Shown here piece by piece: positions 1-6,510 of a DNA stretch of 11,426 bases (position 1 is its first letter; every line of letters begins with the position of its first letter). The notes beneath the pieces are model-generated. The model did no database searches and was not told where the DNA came from. It was given only the letters and a program-made list of their open reading frames with translations. The position numbers were made by a program, and so were the translations under genes. This DNA comes from an uncultured Candidatus Melainabacteria bacterium (GTDB lineage Bacteria > Cyanobacteriota > Vampirovibrionia > Gastranaerophilales > Gastranaerophilaceae). The stretch is from assembly GCA_937898445.1 (NCBI GenBank), contig CALEJY010000049.1, positions 1 to 11,426 of the forward strand, written 5' to 3'.

Positions 1-717
1 CATTCTATCAAGCATTTCTTCATTAAGCGGATATAAATTTCTAAAGTTCTTGTAGTAAATCGCTTTACTTTCGTTTTCGGAACGTTCAGGGTTTTCTAAA
101 GCTTTTGTTCCTAATTTATATGTAACATAATTGTTGTCGAAAAATGCCGGTTTGTAGCCTTTCATTATAATTCTCATAATAAAGTCAAAATCTGACATTG
201 TTTTGAATTTTTCATCAAAATAGTTTTCTTTTTCAATCATAGATTTTTTGAAAAACATTGCCTGTCTGGCACAAGGCATTACTTGAAAAGCATTGTGCAT
301 TGATGGTGCAAATAAAAATACAAAACCTTCAGGATGTCTGCAATATGCCGGAGCGAATGTAAAATCGGCATCTGTTTCTTCCATAAGATTTACGATGTCA
401 TAAATAGATGTAATGTCATGGATAAAATCATCACAACTTAAAAATGTAACATATTTTCCCTTAGCTCTCATTACACCTTTATTGTAAGCATTAAATTTTC
501 CGGTATCTTTTTCTGAGAAAAACTTAAAAAATCCTTTGTTTTTGTAATCTTTTAACATCTCAACAGTTCCGTCATTTGAGGCATTATCAATTACCATGTG
601 TTCAATATTCGGATATGTTTGCAAATCCAAAAGAGATATCAAAAGGTTAAAATCATCTGCTAGATTATTTTCAAGCAAATTGTATGTTGGTGTAACTATT
701 GTAACAAAAGGTTCCAT
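1..717 (-). CDS. Family 2 glycosyltransferase, 3' end beyond the window
   Basis: The reading frame is open from ATG at 717 to the left edge (239 codons, no stop), so the C-terminus is missing. The N-terminus reads FVTIVTPTYN, the usual first strand of a GT-A fold family 2 transferase. It is followed by VIDNASNDGT (about residues 42-51), a nucleotide-sugar-binding segment SEKDTGKFNAYNKG (68-81), and a DXD-like metal/nucleotide site CDD at 95-97. MSDFDF (174-179) sits where the catalytic-base region normally lies. The enzyme should move a sugar from a nucleotide donor onto a cell-surface glycan (LPS, O-antigen or capsule) at the cytosolic face of the inner membrane; donor and acceptor cannot be read from the sequence. 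The start is supported by AAGGA at 728-724, six bases upstream. It is divergent from the gene at 880. Family assignment is firm, the precise substrate is unknown. Confidence 0.88.
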   Translation of the reverse strand, partial: MEPFVTIVTPTYNLLENNLADDFNLLISLLDLQTYPNIEHMVIDNASNDGTVEMLKDYKNKGFFKFFSEKDTGKFNAYNKGVMRAKGKYVTFLSCDDFIHDITSIYDIVNLMEETDADFTFAPAYCRHPEGFVFLFAPSMHNAFQVMPCARQAMFFKKSMIEKENYFDEKFKTMSDFDFIMRIIMKGYKPAFFDNNYVTYKLGTKALENPERSENESKAIYYKNFRNLYPLNEEMLDRM

Positions 718-745
718 ATTATTTCCTTATTTTTCTATTTCCTTA

Positions 746-754
746 ATAGTAGCA
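746..754 (-). promoter_or_regulatory. Possible extended -10 promoter of the glycosyltransferase gene
   Basis: On the minus strand TGCTACTAT (754-746) matches an extended -10 element (TGn plus a TATAAT-like hexamer). A weak -35 (TTCGTC) lies 18 bases upstream. The predicted start of transcription, near 738, leaves a short leader that contains the AAGGA ribosome site. Only sequence resemblance supports this. Confidence 0.3.
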
Positions 755-797
755 TAATCCTTTACTTTTGACGAATTGTTACGATATGTAAAATCTC

Positions 798-827
798 TTG
801 CACAATATGCACAAAAAGTTCTATTAT
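798..827 (+). promoter_or_regulatory. Sigma-70-type promoter of the 138-residue protein gene
   Basis: TTGCAC (798-803) and TATTAT (822-827) are separated by 18 bases, giving a plausible vegetative promoter with transcription starting near 834 and a leader of about 45 bases. The -35 lies in the string CTTGCACAA, which recurs as the -35 region of tig (4145-4153). TGCACA is directly repeated at 799-804 and 808-813. No operator could be identified. Confidence 0.45.
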
Positions 828-879
828 GAGTTTAAATGTAGGTACGAGTGTTTATTATATGTAAGTTTAGGAGGTAATT

Positions 880-1296
880 ATGAGTCAGTACAATACTGTT
901 TCGCCTGCTGAAGTTGGTATTATGTCGGGATTGATGGGTGCAGGAATAGGTTACACAATTGCGCCAAGAAAGTACAATTTGGAACAATTGTTGACACAAA
1001 AGCCGGATGTGTTTGAAAAAACTCTTTCAAAAGAATTGATGAGTAATGTAAACGCTGATCAACATGCTGCTCATAAAGTATTACTAGAAGGGCGTGAAGT
1101 TCTAAATAAAGCACATCAAAACAATACTATGGAAGCCAAACTTGCAGATTTGCTGGGCTCTCCAAAGTATTCCAAAGCTTATAGAAATATCAAAAATCTT
1201 TTGCCGAAAGCAAGAATACAAACCGCAATTGTATTAGGAGCAATTGGCGGTTTTGTTGGTATAATCGGTAAAATTATTATGGGAGATAACAACTAA
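880..1296 (+). CDS. Unknown 138-residue protein with two glycine-rich hydrophobic ends
   Basis: I do not recognise a family. The start at ATG 880 is fixed by a near-perfect Shine-Dalgarno AGGAGGT (869-875). Residues 9-28 are hydrophobic and glycine-rich (G13, G17, G20, G22, G24). Residues 113-133 form a second hydrophobic stretch with G120, G123, G124, G127 and G130, long enough to cross a membrane. The middle (about 30-112) is hydrophilic, lysine-rich and probably helical. There is no classical signal peptide. The spacing of glycines resembles glycine zippers that pack membrane helices, so membrane association or oligomerisation is a reasonable inference, but no function follows. The gene has its own promoter, is divergent from the glycosyltransferase and converges on dacB, whose stop codon it overlaps by four bases. 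No terminator is visible between them. Confidence 0.8.
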   Translation: MSQYNTVSPAEVGIMSGLMGAGIGYTIAPRKYNLEQLLTQKPDVFEKTLSKELMSNVNADQHAAHKVLLEGREVLNKAHQNNTMEAKLADLLGSPKYSKAYRNIKNLLPKARIQTAIVLGAIGGFVGIIGKIIMGDNN

Positions 1297-2642
1297 TAGT
1301 TAGTATAAATATCTCTTAAAATGTATTCTTCCAAAGATTTTTTGTCGTTAGATTTTGATTTCGGGTCATTAATCATGATATCAAAAGCGTACGTTTTACC
1401 GTTTCTTGAGGTTATATAACCAGCTATTGCGCTAACGTCTGATAATGTACCTGTTTTTGCTCTCAAATTATCTTTGAAATATAACATTCTGTTTTTTAGC
1501 GTTCCTTCTCCTGACGTTGGAAGTTCTGATTTCAATGTATTGATAACTTCTTGTTTAGAAAGAAATTCTGTCATAAAATCAGTTGTCATAAGGTTGTTTT
1601 TAGAAACACCGCTACCATCGACAATTTTTATATCTTCATAATTTAGAGATAATTTGTCGAAATAGTTATTTAACATTTTTTGAGAGTTTGCAAGAGATCC
1701 TGTGTTATTAACGAATTTCCCACCTGCTAGTTTGAAAATTGTTTCAGCTACAAAATTGTTGCTATTTTTCAAAATTGCAGAAATTGCAGTTTCTAAATTA
1801 TGATCTGCTTGCGCAACCAAATAAACATTTGAACTTGGAACTTTTTTCTGGGCAAATTTCCCGTAATAATCCATTTTGGCAGAACGAATAGCATCTTCCA
1901 TTCTCAAAATAAAATATCTTTTTGGATGGTTTATTGGAATAAATTCTGTTTCTTGTTTTTTTACAGTTCCTTCAATTGTGATAATGTCAGGAGAAATACT
2001 ATTATTTCTGCTTATAGAAATATTGTTTTCATTTCCTGTTGTAACAAGGTTCATGAATGTTATCGGATAAAATTTTGATGTAAAAATATTTGCAGGAGCG
2101 TTAATATTGGTTGGAGCAATAGTAATTCCCAACAAATTTTTATCGATATTGTATGAGCTAAATTTTGGCATAAGCGGGTTCAAATCATCATCCCATTGCC
2201 AACCTTCGCCCCATTCTGTGCTATCAAAAACATAATCATCAACATATATAAATTTTGGTGATAATATTTTTTTGTCTTTAACTGCGCTTTCAAAAATTTT
2301 GTTTAAATCTGATGATGTCAAAAATGGGTCTGCACTTAGTTTTAAGAACAACTCATTATTTGTGTTTTTATATAATTTTGTTGAAAATTTGTAATCTTTC
2401 CCCAATGTATCAACCGATGCCGCAAGAGTTACAATTTTTAAGGTAGATGCCGGCATGGTTGGTTTTTTGCAGTTTTGTTCATAAACAATTTTTCCTGAGC
2501 CGATTTCTTTTACAGAAATTGAAATTCCGTCTTTGTTAATTCCGGATTGAGAAATTGTTTTATCAATTGCGTTTGCAAATACAGAACATTGCAAACTTAA
2601 TAATGTTGCCAAACAAACTAGTAATTTTAACCCGTTTTTCAT
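1293..2642 (-). CDS. dacB: PBP4-type D-Ala-D-Ala carboxypeptidase/endopeptidase
   Basis: A class C low-molecular-weight penicillin-binding protein (peptidase family S13), 449 residues, close to the usual length. It should trim the terminal D-Ala of peptidoglycan stem peptides and/or cut cross-links in the periplasm. Residues 1-23 are a signal peptide with cleavage probable after VFA (21-23). The three active-site motifs are intact: S66-T-L-K69 holding the nucleophile, S294-N-N, and K396-T-G398. The DGSG stretch at 342-345 before the KTG box is typical of PBP4, and the long insert between the first two motifs is also present. The start is supported by GAGGT (2656-2652), nine bases upstream. 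The ATG overlaps the stop of the upstream amidohydrolase gene as ATGA, so translation is probably coupled. The 3' end overlaps the convergent gene by four bases. Confidence 0.93.
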   Translation of the reverse strand: MKNGLKLLVCLATLLSLQCSVFANAIDKTISQSGINKDGISISVKEIGSGKIVYEQNCKKPTMPASTLKIVTLAASVDTLGKDYKFSTKLYKNTNNELFLKLSADPFLTSSDLNKIFESAVKDKKILSPKFIYVDDYVFDSTEWGEGWQWDDDLNPLMPKFSSYNIDKNLLGITIAPTNINAPANIFTSKFYPITFMNLVTTGNENNISISRNNSISPDIITIEGTVKKQETEFIPINHPKRYFILRMEDAIRSAKMDYYGKFAQKKVPSSNVYLVAQADHNLETAISAILKNSNNFVAETIFKLAGGKFVNNTGSLANSQKMLNNYFDKLSLNYEDIKIVDGSGVSKNNLMTTDFMTEFLSKQEVINTLKSELPTSGEGTLKNRMLYFKDNLRAKTGTLSDVSAIAGYITSRNGKTYAFDIMINDPKSKSNDKKSLEEYILRDIYTNY

Positions 2643-3460
2643 ACTCTTTTTACCTCGTAGGTTTCTCTTATATCATTGATACAAGTACATTTATTTCTAA
2701 AATCATACATTGGCGCAAAATTCAAAGTTGCATTCATTGTACCCTCTTTTTGGTCTTTAATTTCTGCAATAGAATCGCCTTTGTAATCAATTATTCTTGA
2801 ATGTCCGATATTCCATTCGTCATCTTCAATATATCCTGATTGAGTTAGTGCAACCATAAAAGATTGGTTTTCGACTGCTCTGCATTTTGTCATACATTCC
2901 CACGGAATAGGCTTTTTAAGTCCCCATGCTGCGCAATTTATCAACAAATCTGCGCCGGCTTTTCTGTATGCTCTGAAAATTTCAGGAAATCTTATATCAT
3001 AACAAATTGTCAAACCTGTTTTAACGCCTTCAATATCAACCATAACCGGAGATGGACCAACTTCAACATATTTCCCTTCATCACTTCCGTAATAAGAAAA
3101 TAAATGATTTTTTGAATACGTTGCGATTAATTCACCATGTCTGTTTAGAACCGGACAGGTGTTATAATAATGGTCGTTGATTTTTGTAATAAAACTTCCG
3201 CCTATAACCCAGCTTTTGCAATCTCTTGCGATATTTGAAAGAAAATCAATTGTTTCGCTTGTCGGAATTTCTTCTGCACTATCTCTAAAGTGTTTTGGCG
3301 ACCAACCGACAGTCCAAACTTCAGGGAGTACAATAATATCTGTATTTTCTTTAATATCCCTGTCAACGATTTTTTTTACTTTTTCAAAATTAGCTTTTTT
3401 ATTTGCAATTTCTGCATTCATTTGAATTGCAGAAATATTAATTATTTTTTCTTTTCCCAT
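2639..3460 (-). CDS. Nitrilase-superfamily carbon-nitrogen hydrolase, possibly omega-amidase
   Basis: A 273-residue carbon-nitrogen hydrolase of usual length, predicted cytosolic. The catalytic Glu-Lys-Cys triad is visible as E47 in LPEVW, K117 in YSKNHLF and C153 in TICYDIRFPE, with an additional conserved-type glutamate at E128. The family hydrolyses non-peptide C-N bonds through a cysteine thioester. CYDIRFPE with a following GAD-LLIN-AAW stretch is most like the omega-amidase (NIT2/YafV/MtnU-like) branch, which deaminates 2-oxoglutaramate or 2-oxosuccinamate; that substrate is inference, and another small amide is possible. The gene overlaps the acyltransferase upstream by 19 bases and dacB downstream by 4. 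No good Shine-Dalgarno precedes its ATG (GAGG is 16 bases away), so translation may depend on ribosomes finishing the acyltransferase. The overlap contains A6-C-A8, a possible slippage site. Confidence 0.88.
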   Translation of the reverse strand: MGKEKIINISAIQMNAEIANKKANFEKVKKIVDRDIKENTDIIVLPEVWTVGWSPKHFRDSAEEIPTSETIDFLSNIARDCKSWVIGGSFITKINDHYYNTCPVLNRHGELIATYSKNHLFSYYGSDEGKYVEVGPSPVMVDIEGVKTGLTICYDIRFPEIFRAYRKAGADLLINCAAWGLKKPIPWECMTKCRAVENQSFMVALTQSGYIEDDEWNIGHSRIIDYKGDSIAEIKDQKEGTMNATLNFAPMYDFRNKCTCINDIRETYEVKRV

Positions 3461-4122
3461 TTTTTTTGTTTTTTAGCCTCGTTGTAAATTTCAGGCGCAA
3501 TATCTTCCAATTTTAGAAGTTGCGTTTTTACTTCATCCCTAACTTGAGCAAGTTCTTCGTTTGTTGCTTCCGGTTTTACATAAATCGGATTACCATAAAT
3601 ATTTAAAATTTTGCAATCTCCGAACGGAGTTTTCATTTTATCCCATGACGGCAAGCTGATAAATGTTTTTTGTGGAGAATACCAATATGCAGGAATAATT
3701 GGCGCACCTGACATTTGAGCAAGTTTGATTGCTCCGTTTTTAACTTTGTGTAAAGGTCCGCTAGGTCCATCCACCATAATTCCGACACATTCTCCGTCTT
3801 TTAGTCTGTGGAGCATTTGCATAGTTGATTCAACTGCCCCTTTTTTACCCGAAGATCCTCTTACGACTTTAAATCCCCATTTTTCAACTGCTCTTGCGAC
3901 AACTTCTCCATCAATTGAGTTGCTAACCAAAATACTAAGGTGAGCTTTATCTTCAATTCCGTGAACCAAAAATTGGTTTGCATGCCACATTACATAAATG
4001 CAAGGTGAAATGTTTGGATTGTTGTGTTCATAAATGTGTGTAAATTTTTCCTGCAAGCGCATCATTGAATATGCAGTGTTTGCCAAAAAATCTATATTTC
4101 CGTCATTAATTAGTCTTACCAT
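3442..4122 (-). CDS. DUF374 lysophospholipid acyltransferase-family protein
   Basis: A 226-residue protein of the DUF374 (COG2121) branch of the lysophospholipid acyltransferase superfamily. The histidine block appears as WH (46-47) in VMWHANQF, followed by the family signatures RGSSGKKG (88-95) and D118-G-P-S-G-P123. The classical HxxxxD acidic residue is absent, which is normal for this branch. The likely role is acyl transfer onto a membrane lipid, perhaps a lipid A-type glycolipid, at the inner membrane; the acceptor is not known. The C-terminus is lysine-rich (EAKKQKKWEKKK). It is the first gene of an overlapping three-gene operon. The start at 4122 fits the family, since about 45 residues normally precede WH. 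However, an extended -10 lies so close that the mRNA may begin at or next to the ATG. Confidence 0.85.
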   Translation of the reverse strand: MVRLINDGNIDFLANTAYSMMRLQEKFTHIYEHNNPNISPCIYVMWHANQFLVHGIEDKAHLSILVSNSIDGEVVARAVEKWGFKVVRGSSGKKGAVESTMQMLHRLKDGECVGIMVDGPSGPLHKVKNGAIKLAQMSGAPIIPAYWYSPQKTFISLPSWDKMKTPFGDCKILNIYGNPIYVKPEATNEELAQVRDEVKTQLLKLEDIAPEIYNEAKKQKKWEKKK

Positions 4123-4129
4123 GCCTTTG

Positions 4130-4138
4130 ATTATATCA
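4130..4138 (-). promoter_or_regulatory. Extended -10 promoter of the acyltransferase operon, possibly leaderless
   Basis: The minus strand reads TGATATAAT from 4138 to 4130, a perfect extended -10 (TGn-TATAAT). No good -35 lies at 16-18 bases. Transcription would start 6-8 bases later, at 4124-4122, so the transcript would begin at or just before the ATG at 4122. The AAAGG at 4128-4124 is only one base from the ATG, too near to act as a normal ribosome site and partly outside the predicted mRNA. Confidence 0.5.
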
Positions 4139-4145
4139 TGAAAAC

Positions 4146-4173
4146 TTGCACAAAATCTTTTTTGAGGTATGAT
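4146..4173 (+). promoter_or_regulatory. Sigma-70-type promoter of tig
   Basis: TTGCAC (4146-4151) and TATGAT (4168-4173) are 16 bases apart, predicting a transcript start near 4180. That start excludes the in-frame ATGs at 4169 and 4175 and supports ATG 4214 as the start of trigger factor. The promoter sits back to back with the divergent acyltransferase promoter. Confidence 0.5.
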
Positions 4174-4213
4174 TATGGCACATGTATTAATATATATAAA
4201 GGAAAAAGGTAAA

Positions 4214-5506
4214 ATGAAAGTAACTTTAGAAAAAGAAAAAGAAAATGTTGTAAAATTAGATATTACAATTCCTGCAAAAGATGCAGCAGATGCTTATAAC
4301 AAAGCAGTTAGCACAATTTCAAAATATGTAAATATTGATGGTTTCAGAAAAGGAAAAGCTCCTCGTGCAGTTGTTGAAAGACACGTTGGAACTGAAAGAA
4401 TCAAACAAGAAGCTATCGAAAACTTGTTGCCAAAAGCAATCAATCAAGCAGTTGTTGATAACAATCTTGATATTATTGCTCAACCATACGTTACAAACTA
4501 CAACTTCAATATTGGTGAAGATTTGACAGTTACTGCAAAAGCAGAACTTAGACCAGAAGTAACTTTGGGGCAATACAAAGATTTGACTTTGGAAGTTAAA
4601 GATTCTCCTGTTGAAGAAGATGCAATGCAAAAATCAATTGACAGATTGTTAGAACAACATAGCACTCAAGAAACAGTTATCGACAGACCAACAAAAGATA
4701 CTGATATCGCAGTAATCGATTTTGAAGGAACTGCAAACGGTGAAAAAATCATCGGTGGCGATGCTAAAAATTATCCGTTGGATTTGGGACATTCAAACTT
4801 CATTCCAGGTTTTGCGGAACAATTGGTTGGTAAAAACTTGAATGATGAATTTGAAATTAAAGTAAACTTCCCGGAAGATTACCACGATGAAAAATTGAAA
4901 GGTCAACCTGCAACTTTCAAAATTAAAATCAATGAAATTAAAGAAAAGAAATTACCTGAACTTAATGATGAATTTGCTCAAAAAGTTGGTTCTTTCAAAA
5001 ATGTTGATGAATTAAAAGCAGATATCAAAAACTATTTGGAAACTCAAAGAGAAAGAACAAATAAAATGAATTCTGAAAACGAAGTTTTCAAAGCAGTTAT
5101 TGAAGGTGCTAAAGTTGATATCCCTCAATCTATGATTGATAGAGAAGTTAACTCTTTGAGAGAAGAATACAAACAAAGACTTGCTGCTCAAGGTATTAAC
5201 TGGGATGCTTTAGTAAAAGCTCAAGGCGAAGATCAGTTGTTGAAAAACTTAGATGAAGACGCTATGACAAGAATTAAAAATTCTTTGGTTATCGACAAAA
5301 TCGCTAAGGTTGAAAGTATTAAACTTGAACAAAAAGATTTGGAAGCTAAATTCGCTCAATTAGGTGCAGCCTACGGTCTTAAACCTCAAGATTTGTTGAA
5401 ACAATTAGGTCAAAATCCTGAAGTTTTGGCATCAATTTCTCAACAAGCTATGAACGATAAAGTTAGAGAATTTTTGATGAACAACAACAAAGTTGAAATC
5501 AAATAG
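4214..5506 (+). CDS. tig: Trigger factor, ribosome-associated chaperone
   Basis: Trigger factor binds the ribosome near the exit tunnel, shelters nascent chains and has prolyl isomerase activity. The 430-residue product has the three expected parts. The N-terminal ribosome-binding domain (about 1-115) carries the signature G43-F-R-K-G-K-A-P50. An FKBP-type PPIase domain spans about 160-246, with VIDFEG and the pattern F-IPGF-EQLVG. The C-terminal helical chaperone arms run from about 247 to 430. I chose ATG 4214 over the in-frame ATG 4169 because the family begins MKVT-, because AAGG (4206-4209) lies four bases upstream, and because the predicted promoter starts transcription inside the longer version. 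It precedes clpP-clpX, a common bacterial order, but is separated from clpP by a hairpin and a new promoter. Confidence 0.96.
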   Translation: MKVTLEKEKENVVKLDITIPAKDAADAYNKAVSTISKYVNIDGFRKGKAPRAVVERHVGTERIKQEAIENLLPKAINQAVVDNNLDIIAQPYVTNYNFNIGEDLTVTAKAELRPEVTLGQYKDLTLEVKDSPVEEDAMQKSIDRLLEQHSTQETVIDRPTKDTDIAVIDFEGTANGEKIIGGDAKNYPLDLGHSNFIPGFAEQLVGKNLNDEFEIKVNFPEDYHDEKLKGQPATFKIKINEIKEKKLPELNDEFAQKVGSFKNVDELKADIKNYLETQRERTNKMNSENEVFKAVIEGAKVDIPQSMIDREVNSLREEYKQRLAAQGINWDALVKAQGEDQLLKNLDEDAMTRIKNSLVIDKIAKVESIKLEQKDLEAKFAQLGAAYGLKPQDLLKQLGQNPEVLASISQQAMNDKVREFLMNNNKVEIK

Positions 5507-5532
5507 TTTAATAAATTCGAAAAAATAATATA

Positions 5533-5557
5533 TGTGCCGTATTTACTACGGCACATT
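5533..5557 (+). terminator. Hairpin after tig, probable intrinsic terminator or attenuator
   Basis: A perfect 10-base-pair stem, ATGTGCCGTA (5533-5542) with TACGGCACAT (5548-5557), closes a TTTAC loop. The following TATTTGATT is T-rich but not a clean U tract, so termination may be partial and let some tig transcripts reach clpP. The A-rich left flank could also allow a weak terminator on the opposite strand. Confidence 0.65.
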
Positions 5558-5560
5558 ATT

Positions 5561-5588
5561 TGATTAATATAGTAAAGAAATTTATAAT
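5561..5588 (+). promoter_or_regulatory. Promoter of the clpP-clpX operon
   Basis: TTGATT (5561-5566) and TATAAT (5583-5588), a perfect -10, are 16 bases apart. Transcription would start near 5595, just upstream of the clpP Shine-Dalgarno AAGGAG (5597-5602), giving a leader of about 14 bases. No heat-shock operator (CIRCE or CtsR-type) is visible here. Confidence 0.5.
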
Positions 5589-5608
5589 AATGTTATAAGG
5601 AGAAAAAA

Positions 5609-6199
5609 ATGAGTTTTGTACCTGTAGTAATAGAACAATCAAGCAGAGGCGAACGTTCGTTCGATATCTTTTCAAGATTGTTAAGAGAAAGAATTATTTT
5701 CTTAGGCACTCCAATTGATGACATGGTTGCTAATTTGGTTGTAGCACAATTGTTGTTATTGGATAGTGAAAACCCAGAAAAAGATATTATGTTATATATT
5801 AACAGTCCAGGAGGTTCTGTTACTGCCGGCTTTGCTATCTATGACACAATGCAACATATCAGAGCTGATGTATCTACAATTTGTTTAGGTCAAGCAGCAT
5901 CAATGGGTGCATTCTTGTTGTCATCTGGTACAAAAGGTAAGAGAATGGCTTTACCTCATTCAAGAGTGTTAATTCACCAACCTTTGGGTGGCGCACAAGG
6001 TCAAGCTACTGATATCGAAATTCAAGCTGCTGAAATTTTGAGAATTAAAAAATCATTGAACGAAATTTTGGCATCAAATACTGGTCAATCAATCAAGAAA
6101 ATTGAAAAAGATACAGATAGAGATTATATCATGACTCCGGCAGAAGCTTTGGAATACGGTATGATTGATAGAGTTGTATCAAGAGATGCTATTAAGTAG
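5609..6199 (+). CDS. clpP: ATP-dependent Clp protease proteolytic subunit
   Basis: ClpP forms the double-heptamer serine protease chamber that degrades proteins unfolded by ClpX or another Clp ATPase. The 196-residue product is of usual length. The catalytic triad is complete: S98 in GQAASMGA, H123 in LIHQPLGG and D172 in TDRDYIM. NSPGGSVTAG (65-74), the oxyanion and handle region, is intact. VPVVIEQSSRGERSFDI at residues 4-20 is the standard N-terminal part with the axial loop. The start is fixed by AAGGAG six bases upstream. It is the first gene of an operon with the double zinc-binding-domain gene (17 bases downstream) and clpX, so protease and unfoldase are probably made together. Confidence 0.98.
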   Translation: MSFVPVVIEQSSRGERSFDIFSRLLRERIIFLGTPIDDMVANLVVAQLLLLDSENPEKDIMLYINSPGGSVTAGFAIYDTMQHIRADVSTICLGQAASMGAFLLSSGTKGKRMALPHSRVLIHQPLGGAQGQATDIEIQAAEILRIKKSLNEILASNTGQSIKKIEKDTDRDYIMTPAEALEYGMIDRVVSRDAIK

Positions 6200-6216
6200 T
6201 AAATAAAAGGTATAAG

Positions 6217-6489
6217 GTGTTGACTGAAGATTTTAAATGTTCTTTTTGCAATAAATCCTCCACTCAGGTAAAAAAAATAATTAAAGGAGTGGAAGCTAAT
6301 ATTTGTAACGAATGCGTTGAGTATTTGACGGTGACACCAGATACAATAAAACAAAGTTTTGACGATGGTAAATCGAAATGTTCTTTTTGTGGAAGATTAC
6401 AAAAAAAATTAAATGATATTTTTTACAGTAAAAATGATACAAAAATTTGTTATGAGTGTTTGGACTTATGTCGTCAAATAATAGAGTAA
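6217..6489 (+). CDS. Free-standing protein of two tandem ClpX-type zinc-binding domains
   Basis: A 90-residue protein with two C4 zinc-binding modules like the ClpX N-terminal domain and no ATPase. Module 1 has C8-x2-C11 and C30-x2-C33 with an 18-residue gap, the same as ClpX. Module 2 has C55-x2-C58 and C78-x2-C81 with a 19-residue gap. Module 1 shares KCSFC, QVKK-I-G and IC-ECVE with the ClpX encoded next door; module 2 ends CLDLCRQIIE, like CVELCNQIL of that ClpX. The start is GTG 6217, with AAAAGG (6205-6210) six bases before it; TTG 6220 is an alternative. The gene lies between clpP and clpX, 17 bases after the former and 21 before the latter, so it is almost certainly co-transcribed. 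In ClpX this domain dimerises and binds adaptors and some substrates. An adaptor, a decoy or a modulator of ClpXP is inferred; none is shown. Confidence 0.85.
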   Translation: MLTEDFKCSFCNKSSTQVKKIIKGVEANICNECVEYLTVTPDTIKQSFDDGKSKCSFCGRLQKKLNDIFYSKNDTKICYECLDLCRQIIE

Positions 6490-6510
6490 ATTAATAAAGA
6501 AAGTTATATT

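Noticed and set aside
2573..2642. A lipoprotein signal in dacB (cysteine at residue 19)
   Set aside because: The residues before the cysteine (LSLQ) do not fit a lipobox, and a normal signal peptidase I site (VFA) follows.
4169..4213. A 15-codon N-terminal extension of trigger factor from ATG 4169
   Set aside because: It precedes the predicted transcription start, has no counterpart in the family, and ATG 4214 has a suitable Shine-Dalgarno sequence.
6259..6293. A 7-base inverted repeat (TCCACTC / GAGTGGA) inside the double zinc-binding-domain gene
   Set aside because: The 21-base loop and short stem within a coding region are compatible with chance, and no regulatory context supports it.
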